Positions 47,225 to 59,464 of a stretch of 64,000 nucleotides of DNA are shown here, piece by piece; position 1 is the stretch's first letter, and every line of letters starts with the position of its first letter. The stretch is from the NCBI GenBank assembly GCA_022432975.1, contig CM039502.1, positions 73,055,497 to 73,119,496 of the forward strand, written 5' to 3'. A model generated the notes under the pieces. It saw only the letters and a program-made list of their open reading frames with translations. It did no database searches and was not told the DNA's origin. The stretch is from Begonia masoniana (taxonomy: Eukaryota; Streptophyta; Magnoliopsida; Cucurbitales; Begoniaceae). The translations under genes were made by a program, and so were the position numbers.

Positions 47225-48385
47225 TGTATATGATTATGCAGGGAATATATGACTGCAAGATGAAACATATGCCAACTTTTTTGTTTTGAATTTTAAGCAT
47301 AACAATTTTGTTGAGTGTGTACATAACCATGTTTTATCAACATCAAGATAGAATGACGCAATGAAATAATCAATATTTTACGGATGTTTAATTACTATTT
47401 ACTTATTTTTCTCGTTTTCATTTTCAGATTGAAGAAATATTAATTTCCTTTGGAGCACTAAAGGTAATATTTCTTGCTTTTGATTCTTCTCTCTAGAAAG
47501 TTGATGTAACATCTGCGAGGTTGTAAGATTTTCTACAAGGTATGATACAAGCTAAATTTGATTTGGAGTGAAGACCTCTATGGTCAACCAGTACTACAAG
47601 ATCAAAAGTTAATACTGATCTCTTTTATTGGTCTAAAGTTGTAAGGTTCTCACTTTGGCAAAGTCTTGATTTTTTTTTGCTGGTTTTTTTCAATTTAAAC
47701 CCTAACCTATAAGTTTTTTTTTTAAACTATCAACCATATCAATACAAACCTTAAGCTATCCAAAACCTAACAAATTAAACTTTGGCGTATGGCCGATCAC
47801 TATCTTTTCGCTCGCAACTGGACGACCGATCTAAGAACAACAGCCGTCTGTTCTGTACAGTCCTATGGGCACTGGACACGTCGGATCAGCTGGACAATTA
47901 GAGGGTGGAGATTGTCCATTCCACGTGCAGTGCACGAGACTCATTAACGGTCGACTGTTCTTCGAGAAATGGTCGTCCATTCCACGGAGCATTATGAGAA
48001 TGATCGGATGTGCTCTAAAAATGGCCACTCATTTCATCATTAGGGACGGGAACGGACGACCGTTTTAAGAACTTGGTCGTCCGTTGTTAAAATTAGGGCT
48101 AAGAACGGAAGGTCACCACTTCGACGACGGTCGTCCATTCCCTGACAGTATATAAGGACATGGACGCTAAAACCCGCGAATCCTTCAGAAAAATCTGAAT
48201 CCTCTCTGCCATTTTGCGTTTGTTTTTTTTTTTTTAAATTCTGACCGATTCACGCCCCACTTTGTTCATTTCTCCATTCTCAATTGTTTTGTTCGATATT
48301 TATCCAAAACTTGAAAAATCTGAGCCTAAAATTTCAAAACCCACAAATCACAAATTCGGCATAAATTCCTAAAAATTCCCCCGAA
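47225..48385. mobile_element. Probable LTR/leader DNA rich in GGTCGTCC words
   Basis: No ORF. The part 47810-48145 carries repeated GGACGACCG, GGTCGTCCATTCC and GGTCGTCCGTTG words. TATATAAGG at ~48151 is a TATA-like site with a leader-like stretch behind it. I infer the LTR of an unclassified element preceding the frame at 48386. Confidence 0.4.
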
Positions 48386-48980
48386 TTGGCTGAGAGATTG
48401 GTTATTAGACGAAAGGTTGGGCCGACGGAATGTTGGGCACCGTCAACGTTGCAAGGAGGTCTGGCACAAGGTGGCCCAAAAAAACATTGGGCACGTCAAT
48501 TCCAGACGTGCCGCGAAATTGGCCTGGTCTTGTCGATTGAATTTCGCAATCAGATATGTCAAGAGCAATTTGAGCTGGATTTGTTACACCATTTGGTGAT
48601 GCATTCGAAGACCGTCAACTTAAAGGTTGGAAGTCCTTGGAGATCCAGAAGATGTTCGACATAATCGACCTGCACGAGGTCTACAGTGTGCGGATCGAAA
48701 ATTGCGACCGAATTGTTTGCCTATTTTATGCGAACATGAGCTTTACCGAGAGGTCGGGAATTATAAAGACGTACATCCTGAGTACAGAGATTGAGATTAC
48801 TTCAGAGATGGTTAATGAGTTGATCGGGTTTGTCGAAGAAGGGGCGGAGAGATACTACCATGCTTCTCGGGATTGTTATTTTGTCTGATCGGCCGAGGGA
48901 ATGAAGTTCATTAGTCAAATTCATGGCAACTCTGACATTACGGGGTTCGTTAAGCCAAGAACCAGATACTTAAATGTCAG
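48386..48980 (+). pseudogene. Retroelement ORF relic (Athila/Tat downstream-ORF type)
   Basis: Frames 48386-48664 and 48637-48888 overlap out of phase. The second contains VYSVRIENCDRIVCLFYANM and EITSEMVNELIGF, whose layout matches the VREFYANL...IDFSxxxIN block at 17544-17861. The coding trace goes on to ~48980 (FVKPRTRYLNVS), where the solo LTR interrupts it. Confidence 0.45.
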
Positions 48981-49518
48981 TGTAGCACCCGATTTCATTG
49001 AGCCAACTTATTTTGTCAACTAGTAGTGAATGTTTTATAGGTGAAATTGAGAGAAATTAGTGATTAGGCTAATGAGTGACTAGGCGAGGGCATAATGGTA
49101 AATTGAGATATAAAGTGGATAACCTATTTAAGGGAAGAAGTTATGCGTTTAATGCACAGTAGCCGCCACCCTATTACCATTTCCCTTCGTTGATTTTCAG
49201 CTCAGCTCAGCAGACTTCCTTCCGACATTTTCCTCTCTGATTTTCTCCATTCTAGGTGAGTTTTATTTCATTTTACTTGCTGTTTTAGTGATTAGATAAC
49301 AGAGAGATTGTAGGGGAGTGTTCGTGAATGCTGTGAGTGAGAGTTAGTTTCGAGTTTTGGGGAGAACCAGGAATGCTCGACGAACAGAACTTCCAACTAG
49401 TTTCCCTAAGATTTCTAAATAGTTTAGAATGAAGTTTAGTAATGCGGTGCTCTGTTTACGATTATAGGTGAGCAGACTTCCGAAGTAGCTAACAACCAGA
49501 CAATCTCCAGGAGACCAG

Positions 49519-49999
49519 GTAAGTTAAGTATGCTTGTGCCTTCGGGCCTACATCACAAAACAGTAGGATTATGTTTGCTTGAATGTGTTTGTATGTCATG
49601 CATTATATTTTGAAAGTATGCAAAAATGAATTTACATGAAATGGTATGGTAAGGAATGAACAGACTGTAACAGATAAACTATTAAGGGAACTAATCCGCC
49701 CCTTAACTTATGAAGGGATTTATACTTTGGGAGAAGTGATCTAACTCCCAATTTCACAGGGGGATCTGAACAGTTGTTAAGGGAACTAATCCGCCCCTTA
49801 ATCGAGGGAGAGGATGTATGACTTTGGGAGAAGTGATCCAACTCCCAATTTCACAGGGGGATCAGATCAGAAACGAATGCATATGCAACTGAGATGAGAA
49901 AGTAGAAACTGCATGTTTAGGAATTTATGTTTCAGCATTCCATTTCATTACTGCTTTACTTACTTAGCATTAGGCTAATAGATGAGTTTTGTGATGTAG
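49519..49999 (+). other. Putative structured LTR intron, family A
   Basis: The donor is CAG|GTAAGT (boundary 49518/49519) and the acceptor GATGTAG|GTGAAG (49999/50000). CCTACATCACAAAAC (49547-49561) pairs perfectly with GTTTTGTGATGTAGG (49986-50000), so the acceptor AG is inside the stem. The hairpin units at 49680-49865 lie between the arms. Splicing is inferred, not shown. Confidence 0.55.
49680..49865 (+). repeat. Two 95-bp hairpin units in solo LTR A
   Basis: TTAAGGGAACTAATCC starts at 49682 and 49777. Each unit has TTAAGGG/CCCTTAA and TTGGGAG/CTCCCAA stems with 11-nt loops. Confidence 0.9.
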
Positions 50000-50379
50000 G
50001 TGAAGAAGTGACAGCAGGTGTGTTCTCTGAGTTTGTTGAGAACTAGGCAGGTTGGAGGGGTGCATTCATGCATCGATCTGGCAACTGATGAGGCGGTTTA
50101 ACTGGTGGCAGTAGATGAGAAGGTTCGGTGAACCATGATTCAATTTAAGTATGTTGAGAGTTTTTATGACAGTGGTAGTTTTGATGTTTTGAATACAATT
50201 TGAGACTTTTCTGATAATGATACTCTGTTGGTTTTAATAGTGGTTTTTACCAAATTTTGGAGTAATACACGGATTTAAGTAGTTTTGAACGGTTTTTAGT
50301 AAAATGCTTAAGTTCTTTTGGTAGTCGGAGTTTTCTTTGTTTAGAGTAAAATTGTTGCTATGCTGTTTTTGTTGAGTGT

Positions 50380-50770
50380 TTTTGATCTATCGGTAGATGA
50401 TGTCTATCGGCAGATGTTGAGTATTTTTGATCTATCGGTAGATGATGTCTATCGGCAGATGTTGAGTATTTTTGGTCTATCAGTGGATTTAGTCCATCGG
50501 TAGAAGTCGAGAGTTTTGTCTATCGGTGGATTTAGTCCATCGGTAGAAGTTGAGAGTTTTGTCTATCGGTGGATGTAGTCCATCGGTGGATGTGAGTATT
50601 AGAATTTGTCGTTTTGTGACCGGGTGATGTCGAATATTATATCTATCGGAAGATGTAAGAAGAAATTTGTCGTTTTGCGATCGGTAGATGTGAATTGAGG
50701 ATTTTTGTCGTCTAGTGATCAGAAGACGCAGCTTGTTCTATTGGTAGATGTGAGCTGAGAATGTTTGTCG
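50380..50770 (+). repeat. Doublets of TCTATCGGTAGATG words, ~59-bp period
   Basis: GATCTATCGGTAGATG followed 17 bp later by TCTATCGGCAGATG repeats with ~59-bp spacing, then decays into TCTATCGGTGGAT and GTCGTTTTGTGA units. The word is nearly self-complementary. Confidence 0.85.
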
Positions 50771-51112
50771 TTTTGTGAGCTGTGAATGCGAGTGTAAAAC
50801 GTTGTCGTTCTGTGAATGGAAGATGTAATTTGTACGGCTTCTACCGCCGAGACTCTTTTGTCTCTATATCTACCGCTGGAACTATTCAGCGACAGATGTG
50901 TTCTGTTTTCTTTTCTTTTTCAACCAACTGTCTTCAATATTTTAACTATTTAATAAATGTTGTTCATACAAATGTTTTTCTGCTGTAAGTTTTAATGTTT
51001 TAAGGGTCAAGTCTTGATTGTTGAATGAAAATTTTAAAATTTTCTCAGAAAGTCATAGTTCGGTTTAGTATTATGTGTGGCGAACCGGGTTCAGATAACT
51101 CGGGGTGTTACA

Positions 51113-51183
51113 GTAAGAGCTTGAGTTGTTCACAACATGCTGTCTCACACCCTTCTACCACGGCATGGACATAGAGATCTCAT
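51113..51183 (+). other. Short flank between two LTR insertions
   Basis: 71 bp continuing the ORF relic interrupted at 48980 (contains TTCACAACATGCTGTCTC). Confidence 0.4.
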
Positions 51184-52142
51184 TGTAACGACCCAAACTC
51201 GAAACCCCTTTTCCTGGTCGTCACAAAACCTTACTTGACATTGACTTTGACTTAGACTGTTCCGCGTAAATTTCTTTTTTTTTTTATTAAACTATTTAAA
51301 CATTTAAAACAAGGCTAAAACAATTATTCGGTAAATATCGACTTGGTTTTTGAGTCCTTAAAATTCTTTAAAATGCGTGGGGTACGTTCGTAAAATACGT
51401 TTAAAATGTATGTAAAAGGTCGGGTTGAAACGTGTTTTGAAAAGTTAAAAATAAGAAAAATTCATTTTTTTTTGGGTCATGTGTGGTCCGGCGCGCGAGT
51501 GTCGTCCAGATAGTGCACGCGCAGCGCGCTGTCGCTGCACGCAGCAGAGCGCCGATCGATCGGCGTTGGGCGCCGATCGATCAGTGCTCTCTCTGCCCTC
51601 GCCCCAGCACTAGCGACGATCGCAGCGCGCACCTAGCGTGCCCTCCTTGCCTCTTTCGCGCCCATCTTCTTTCTTTCATTTTTTTCTTCACTTTTCTTCA
51701 TTCTTTTCACTTACATTTCACACCCACTCTTACCTTAAAATTTTCTGAACATAAAACGCTTCAAACCCCGAAAACTCGACTCGAAATCGTGCCAGTAAAC
51801 GTACGCAAAAACATGTTGAAAATTAACGAAAATGAACTGCATGGGTCGGTTTGAAAACTAACCATATCCCTACGAATTTAAAACTCTCAAGCAGTTCCAG
51901 TATATTTCCAAATTAAAAACTTCACTTCATATATATTCTAATACCCTAGCATTTACATCAAACGACTTATCCATGCATACATTTTTCCATATCATTTCCA
52001 TTCAACCTACTCAAAATACCTATACTCAAATTCCCACAGGTCAAAATCGCATTGACTGTTCAGTGCACTCCCACGGGCACCCTTCTTCAACCTGCGTGTT
52101 CATCTAGCGGAGGAACGTCTTCCTCACTTGTTTCGAGTTCAC

Positions 52143-52592
52143 CTACACCATAAAGATGCCTATGAGATAAATCTCAGTAAATTCTACGTAAATGTCAATG
52201 CATGAATATGTATATGCAATTTTCATTAATTTCGTCCATTCATTTTATTTATCATTCCATATCAGTCGTCTTAGTCGTCTCATTTTAGTCGTCTCAATCA
52301 TCTCATTTCAGTCGTCTATTTAGGACGTCTCATTTCATTTTCTTTCATGACTTCGTGCATAAATCCATTTTTCATGACATTTGTAAAACGATGATGCATG
52401 GCAATTTAATACATAACATAAACACAAAACACATGTATACCATCAAAACAACACAAAAGTATAACTTATAAAACAACTAAACCTAAACTATCCATCCCAA
52501 GCGTAAAAACATACATTGCACCAAATATCCTCAACAATAAAACTCGACTTATGGTGTAGGCCAATCAGCCACAGTAAGTCATAAGAACTTAC
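52143..52592 (-). other. Putative structured LTR intron, family B
   Basis: On minus: CAG|GTAAGT at 52593/52592 and TATGGTGTAG|GTGAAC at 52143/52142. The arms CCTACACCATAA (complement of 52549-52560) and TTATGGTGTAGG (complement of 52142-52153) pair over 12 bp. The AGTCGTCTCATTT repeats at ~52262-52345 lie inside. Confidence 0.5.
52262..52345. repeat. Short tandem AGTCGTCTCATTT repeats
   Basis: Four to five imperfect units (TCAGTCGTCT, TTAGTCGTCTCA, TTAGTCGTCTCA, TCAGTCGTCT, AGGACGTCTCA). Confidence 0.8.
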
Positions 52593-53694
52593 CTGTCGTC
52601 CTTAGCACACCGAGCACCGTCTGCAGGCTTTGTTCACCTATAAAATTTCACTATGTCCTTTGTTAAAATCGAGCCTCAACCATGAAATTTCGTAAACTAA
52701 CGGAACTCCTAACTAAAGGAAATTTCATAAAATTCTAATTTTCTTCTCTCGGGCATTTCGTCGAGCAATTTACACTCACAAATTCTAAACCTCCATTAAT
52801 GGAGTTTTCCATAACCTCCAATCACCAAAAATCGCAACGCAAGCAATTATACTATCTAACTATGTCCAATAACCGCAAATACGACATTACTTAACCATTT
52901 CTAACAAAACCCGACTATTTTTACAAAAATCCTACGAAACCCTAACCGTTTAACAACCTAGAAATCGAGAACTAAAGTTCCAAAACTATAGATTCTTACC
53001 TAGGACGTCAATTGGGGAAGGAAACGTGAAGAAAACGGTTGATAAGAGGAGCGGGTCGCCGGCGTTTGGAGGATCGGAGTGGGGAGGGCGTGAATCGCCT
53101 AAGGAGAAATGAATTCTCCTTTTCTGCAGAATGAGCTACGAGAGAGGGAGGAGAAATTGTTATGTTTTTATTAAAATTTAACTTGTCAAATTACAATTTT
53201 ACCCTCCACTTGATTTTCTATTTATTTCGTCTATCGATTCGGTTTCTCCAAATTTTCTTATTTCACCAATAATTCCAATTTATTAATAGGGCTCTAATAA
53301 AACTTTTTGTTCGTCAAACGGATTTAATTTACTATTTTTACGAATTAAATCGTTATAGGGTTAAAAACGGAAACTCGAGCGTTACACTACCGATTCGGAT
53401 TTCCAAATATCCCACATTTCTCCTAAAATTCATATTAATCGTAAGGGTTCTATTAAAACTTTCCGTTTACAAAACGGACCCAGTTTACTAAAATACCATT
53501 TATATTACGAGAATATTAAAACCCGTAAAAACCGTCGTCACATCTCCAAAAATTTCCTTATTCCTCCAAATACTCCAATTCATTCATATAGTTCTAATAA
53601 TACTTCCCGTTTGCAAAACGGGATAAATCCATCATATTTACGAAATTGCCATTACATTCCAAAATCTCGTAAACCCAAAGGACCGGGTGTTACA

Positions 53695-55977
53695 TTCCAT
53701 CTATCTTAATTAAAATTTTGTCCTCAAAATTTGACTTAGCTTATAGTCCTTTACATTATCGTCTTATGTCGTGGAGCCTTATGCTTCAATTTATAATTGC
53801 TCTGTTCCATTCGAGTGCCTTTTCTCCATCTTTAAAACTAATTGAATTTTTCGTTGGAAACTTTGGTTCTATCTTATACTTAGGGTTAATCTCTATGGTT
53901 CTAAACCAAACTCCTAACCCATACTCTTCAACATTAATCTCAAAATCGCATTCCCTACTCTCAATTGGATTAAACACGTCTTTACTCAAGTATTGAGCAC
54001 TATCAATTTCTAAATCTCCAATTAGATAGCCCAACGACATATTCGGTGACTTTAAAACTTGCGCATGCATCGACTTTCGCTTAATCACTCACAGATTAAA
54101 TCTCCTAATAATGCTAACTTCAAAGTTTTCTTTCATCAACATCTTTCCTCTGTTGTTCATTTAGATCATAGCTATACCTAAACTTTTTAACGTCAGCTAG
54201 ACCGAATATCATCTAAAATTTTCTTTCAACTCCTGGGCTGTAACCTAAACTTCTGCATAATTTCATCAACTCTGTTCGTAGTCAGAATGCAGGCCAACTC
54301 AATTTTCTATATTTTTCTCTAGTAATAATCCCTCGTAATCTATTTTATTAACAGTATCTCTTAGTCACATAATTTCTTGGGCAACTCGCCGATTGTTGGT
54401 GACTATTTCGGTGTAGGCTTCTCAACTAAGTTCCCATTGCTATACCTTGCAAACTAAATCATCAAAATGCCTCAAGGTCTCAATGAGTCCAACTGGTGCT
54501 AACGTCGCTACTTTCTTAAAATCCTTGTTCCTTTATGAATAAAATCTTATAAACATCGCATTTCATTCAAATGCTACCCTCGTATTTATGGTTGTAATGC
54601 CATCCTCGATTACACTATGGCCTTAACCACCTATCAGGTACTGACGATTTCTACATCCCCAAAGTTCTAAACTCTTCCAACTATGAACTTTATCGCTCAT
54701 TCGCTCATATGTCCATTGACTTCACTTAGTCAATCATCACTTAAACTCTCGAACTCCTCCATTTTTAATTTATCCAATTATCTTCACTTATCTTTAAGCC
54801 CACATATCATTACTTCCAATCATTCCTAAGATCTCGACACTTATAACTATACTTAATCTCTCACAGGATTTCTTCCCATATTTTTTTTTTCTAACTGATC
54901 TACCTTCTTCCGTTCTTCTCAATTTCCTTACAACTATTCGTCCCACAACCCTCTCGTTTGTAAACTTGTTGTAGTTAAGTTCACATCCTTAATCCAAATT
55001 TCCTTAAGTTCTCCAATCTTACCCTTTTATTTTCCAATAATTTGAAACATCTCTTCATTAAGGCTAACCCTTCTAGTTCCTCGAACACTGATGTTCCTAC
55101 TTCCATACCAAAGGTAAGCCTCAGGTTGTGACTTTTATCTTGAACTATATTAACTATAGGCTCATAACTAAACCCCTATACTTTTAAGCCCAAAAGAATT
55201 TACAATTTCTTATTTTGTCACCATTTTCTACAAGTGATATTCACTCTTGTCGATTCACCATTTCTCCTAACGTTGTACACATCACACTTAACCTATAAAC
55301 ATGACTCTTAATTTAAGGTGTTAAACCCTTCTTTGATTAGTTAGAATGTTTGAGTTTCTCAGTTACTCCAATTCTTATGTTTTAGTTCCACATTGCTTAA
55401 TCAAGTAAAGTACCAATGGCCTGAGACGTCTACGCTTTATTCGTCCCTTAATGCCCTCGAAATTTATCAACGTTCCAACTCTGATTTGACCCCTTTATTT
55501 TATTCACGGGCATTGGCTAGTACAAACACGACTAAATTGCACCTCAATCTTTCGTCCACAACTTAGTATTAATCAATCACGTCCTCTAAAATTTCCAAGT
55601 AAAAGCCACTTCTCCTTCAAATATTGTTTTCGTCTAAATACTTTCAACCTCACAAGGATTTAAATTATACGAGTTCTTACTAGGTCTTCTATTCACTTAG
55701 ATGTACTATTGTACCTCGACAATCTAGGGTATTCCTCAATAAGTTTCATATCTAAGCTTCGAATTTCTCTCTGAAGCGTCATATTCTAAAACTCCGAGGG
55801 TTTGTCAATCAGGGTCCAGTTTCTATCTACTTAAATCTTATACCTTATACATTGTATCCCTCTAATGGTAATTAAACTCTAAGTGCACAACTTCTTATGG
55901 TTAAGTAAGGCTAATCCTACTAATGCATGATTCTCTTTCTATAAGGTATATATCATCCTATATTTAACCTACCGTAT
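53695..55977 (-). mobile_element. Degraded internal region of the family B element
   Basis: AT/C-rich DNA with no retroelement domain; the frames at 53718-54088 are not recognised. It is interrupted at 55977 by the chromovirus. It resembles 1019-2597 in style and in several phrases. Confidence 0.5.
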
Positions 55978-56319
55978 TGTAACGCCCCGAGTTTCTGAAC
56001 CCAGTTTGTTACTCATAAACTTGAACTTGACTAAGAAGCTTTGGACTAAATTTAAAATTTCGCTCGAAAGCCTAAATTTGATATTTTCTAAAACCTCAAA
56101 ACATTTAGAGACTTGCAGCGGAAATCATTTGAGCAAAAATAGAGTTAAACAAAACTATAGAACAATGTTTGAATAATCAGTTGAGATGTTAGGGAACATT
56201 CGGCCAAAAGAAATAAGGTTTAAATCGCGAAATACTTTGATAGTTGCAAAGTCAAACTTGTCTGCCGCTGTACAAAGTCAACAAGAGGGCAGAAATAAAA
56301 CTAAAGGTCTCCACCGATG

Positions 56320-56730
56320 ACCTCAGCCGGAGGAGTCATTCTTCTAGCTTCAGCCGATCGCAAAACGACAAGTTTTGCTACTGCATCTACCGATGACGTT
56401 AGCCGGATGATTCGTTCATCCCGCCTCAGCTGATCACTAGACGACAAGTCTTTTACTCACGCCTTCCGGTATAAAATACTCGACATCATCCGGTTACAAA
56501 ACGACAATTCACATCCTACATCTTCCGATGGATTCAACACACGACATCCACCGGTGACTAAATGACAAAACTTCTACTACATCATCCGATGGATTTAACA
56601 CTCGACATCCACTGGTCACTAAACGACAAATGACATTCTACATCATCCGATGAATTTAACACCTGACATCCACCGGTCACAAAACGACAAATTTTCTACT
56701 TATATCTTCCAATGGCTTCCACTGAAGACA
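56320..56730 (-). repeat. CATCCGATGG/CATCCACCGG doublet array, ~62-bp period
   Basis: Units beginning near 56521, 56582 and 56643 read CATCCGATGGATTTAACAC, then CGACATCCACCGGTCAC and AACGACAAA. More diverged units extend to 56320. It is the reverse-strand counterpart of 50380-50770; the copy in the other LTR is at 63190-63600. Confidence 0.85.
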
Positions 56731-57304
56731 TCTTCTGATAGACAACAGAACAACAACTCAGCATCTGCCAATAGACATCGTCTATCAATAGAAAACAGAG
56801 TGACATTTCAACTACTCCTTGCTATACAAACACAACCCTGACTACGAAAAGGAATTTACTTACTTCACTGTAACTATTCAGAAACAATTCAAAACATTGC
56901 ATTACTCAAGATCCAGTGAGAACCAACATTAAAACTCAGCAAAATACTATTATTAGAAAGATCTCAAAGTCGTATTCAAAATATTGAAACCACTACTGTC
57001 ATGAAATCTCAACACACTTAAATTGAAACATTGTCAACTAAACCTTCACACCAACAGACATCAGTTAAACTGCCTCATCAGGATACCAAAGCGTGGCATG
57101 AATGTGCTTCAACAACTTCTCCTATTCCTCAGTAAATTCAGAGAACTCTTCAGTAGTTACCTCAACACCTACATCACAAAATTCATCTATTAGCCTAATG
57201 CTAAGCAAGTAAAGCAATAATGAAATGATATGCTGAAACATAAAACCTAAACATGCAATTTCTACTTTCTCATCTCAGTTGTACATTCGTTCGTTTATTG
57301 ATCT

Positions 57305-57495
57305 GATCCCTCGGTTCCCTTGGGAGTGGGATCAATTCTCCCAATATTATACATCCTCTACTCGATTAAGGGGCGGATGAATTCCCTTAATAGCTATTCT
57401 GATCCCTCAGTTCCCTTGGGAGTGGGATCAATTCTCCCAATGTTATACATCCTCTACTCGATTAAGGGGCGGATGAATTTCCTTAATAGCTATTA
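57305..57495 (-). repeat. Two 96-bp hairpin units (LTR A)
   Basis: TTGGGAG starts at 57320 and 57416; same structure as 125-310. Confidence 0.9.
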
Positions 57496-58189
57496 CATTT
57501 CAATCTGTACTTGCCTTTCCATGCCACTACATATAAATTCATTTTCGTATTCTTTCAAAAACATGATGCATAACACGTAGAAAATACTCAAGCATGCATA
57601 AACCTACTGTTTTGTGATGTAGGCCCGAAGGCACACACAATACTTCACTTACCTGGATTCTTGGAAAAATGTTTGGTTTCTAACTACTTCGGGTTCTGCT
57701 CAAACCTAAAACCGTAGACAGTGTATTAGTTAAACTTCATTCTAAACTATCCAGGAGTCTAAGGAAATTAGTTTGGAAGCTTAGATCTTCGTGTATTCCT
57801 GATTCTGCACTTAACCCGAAACTACACTCATTCACAACACTCCCAAAACACATACATTGTACTCCCTCTGTTATCTAACCGTCAAGTCATAAGGAAAAAT
57901 GAAGGAACTCACCTAAGTCGGAGAAATCGCTTGAGAAATCGAAGGGAGGGCCTCCTAGAGCACTCTGCTAAGCTGAGGAGCTGAGAGTCGAAAAGAATTG
58001 GAAAACAGTGGCGGCTACAATGCATTAAATCCAAAAATCTATTCCTTAAATACGTTATCCATTTTAAATTTCCAATTACTCTTATGCCCTTGCCTAGTCA
58101 TCCATTAACCCCACTTTTACTATTGTCATTAAAGTGTGTCATTAATTTAGAAAGAAATAAGACTTGGTTCTATAGAACCGGGTGTTACA

Positions 58190-59437
58190 ATCTACCTTTC
58201 TTAAAAAAAATTTTGTCCTCAAAATTCAGTACCTGAATAACTCTGGATATCGGTCCATCATGTCTTGTTGGCGCTCCCAAGTTGTCTCCTCTATGTTCTG
58301 GTTGTGCCATAAGACTTTTACCAGTGGAACTTCCTTGTTGCGCAACACTTTTACTGCATAGTCTAGGATCCTTACTGGTTTCTCCTCATAAGTAAGGGTA
58401 GGATGAACTTCAATGTCCTGCTGTTCCACAACTTGATTTGAGTCCCTTATGCACTTCTTTAACATAGAAACATGGAACACATTGTGTATCCCCTCCATAG
58501 AAGCCGGTAGCTGCAGCTGATAGGCTGCGTTCCCAACTCTCTTCAGAATAGTGAATGGTCCAATAAATCTGGGGTTCAACTTTCCTCTCTTCCCAAATCG
58601 CACAACTCCTTTGAACGGTGACACCTTGAGAAAAACTTCATCACCTATCTCAAACTCCAATTCTCTATGCCTGCAATCTGCATAACTTTTCTGTCGACTT
58701 TGAGCTGCCAAAATTCTCTGTCGGATGAGGGCAACCTTCTCAACAGTTTGCTGCACAAAGTCAGGACCAAGCAACTGTGCTTCACCAACTTCATCCCAGT
58801 ACAAAGGCGATCTGCATTTTCGTCCATACAATGCTTCATACGGTGTCATTCCTATTGTTGCCTGAAAACTGTTATTATAGGAAAACTCCACCAATGATAA
58901 GTATTTACTCCAAGATCCTTGAAAATCTAATATGCAAGCACGGAGCATATCCTCTAAGATCTGAATAGTTCTCTTGGATTGTCCATTTGTTTGAGGGTGG
59001 AAAGCTTTACTGAAATTAAGCTGCGTCCCCATAGCCTTGTGCAAACTCTTCCAAAACTTAGATGTAAATCTAGAGTCTCGGTCTGAAACTATAGTGCTTG
59101 GAACTCCATGCAGTCTAACAACTTCATGTACATACAACTCAGCAAGTTAGTCCATCGAGTATGTCATCTTTATCGGTAGAAAGTGGGCAGATTTGGTTAA
59201 ACGATCAACTATCACCCAGATTGCATCATGTCCCTTTGCTGTTCTAGGCAATCCCACAACAAAATCCATCTTTATTTGTTCCCATTTCCATTCAGGGACT
59301 GGTAGAGGTTGCAATGTTCCTGAGGGTCTCTGATGCTCAGCTTTAATCTGCTGACAACACAAACATGATCCTACATACTCTGCCACACTCCTTTTCATAC
59401 ATGGCCACCAATAATGCTGTTTAAGATCCTTGTACAT
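58190..59437 (-). pseudogene. Chromovirus integrase with C-terminal chromodomain, relic
   Basis: HHCC finger region (59437-59330: CCQQIK preceded by WWPCMKRSV), core [38 protein letters not shown] and [17 protein letters not shown]. The residue aligned with the catalytic Glu reads Lys in QSKRT. A stop (TAG, ~59147) splits the core. The frame 59137-58226 ends with [18 protein letters not shown] and [16 protein letters not shown], a chromodomain typical of Tekay/Del chromoviruses that directs insertion to chromatin. 58190-58225 is the region next to the 3' LTR. Confidence 0.92.
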
Positions 59438-59464
59438 CTTTGTACTTCCGGGGTGAACAGAAAA

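Larger units (their letters stand above)
48981..51112 (+). mobile_element. Solo LTR, gypsy family A (2.1 kb)
   Basis: Begins TGTAGCACCC and ends CTCGGGGTGTTACA, flanked by GTCAG and GTAAG, a 5-bp target duplication with one mismatch. It is the reverse orientation of the LTRs at 55978-58189. A TATA-like TATTTAAGG lies near 49127. It contains the putative intron 49519-49999, the 95-bp hairpin units and the TCTATCGGTAGATG word array. Confidence 0.88.
51184..53694 (-). mobile_element. LTR, gypsy-type family B (2.5 kb)
   Basis: It runs from TGTAACGACCCAAACTCG to GGACCGGGTGTTACA. At its right it is followed by ATTTTGTCCTCAAAATTTGAC, the same phrase that follows the 3' LTR of the chromovirus at 58203-58227, so it is the 3' LTR of a minus-strand element. 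It holds two GCCGATCGATCGG-type words (51550-51592) and the putative intron 52143-52592. The frame 51483-51854 is LTR sequence, not a gene. Confidence 0.75.
55978..58189 (-). mobile_element. 3' LTR of chromovirus (family A, 2212 bp)
   Basis: It runs from TGTAACGCCCCGAG to GAACCGGGTGTTACA and is nearly identical to 62853-64000 over their overlap, so insertion was fairly recent. The left flank CGTAT (55973-55977) should be the target duplication; its partner is outside the window. The hairpin arm CCTACATCACAAAA (57168-57181) and its complement (57610-57623) are present, as is CAG|GTAAGT on minus near 57651. Confidence 0.93.

Noticed and set aside
51483..51854. 123-codon frame in family B LTR
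   Set aside because: It covers the LTR U3 region with GATCGATCGG words; no domain, and no homologous frame in related LTRs.
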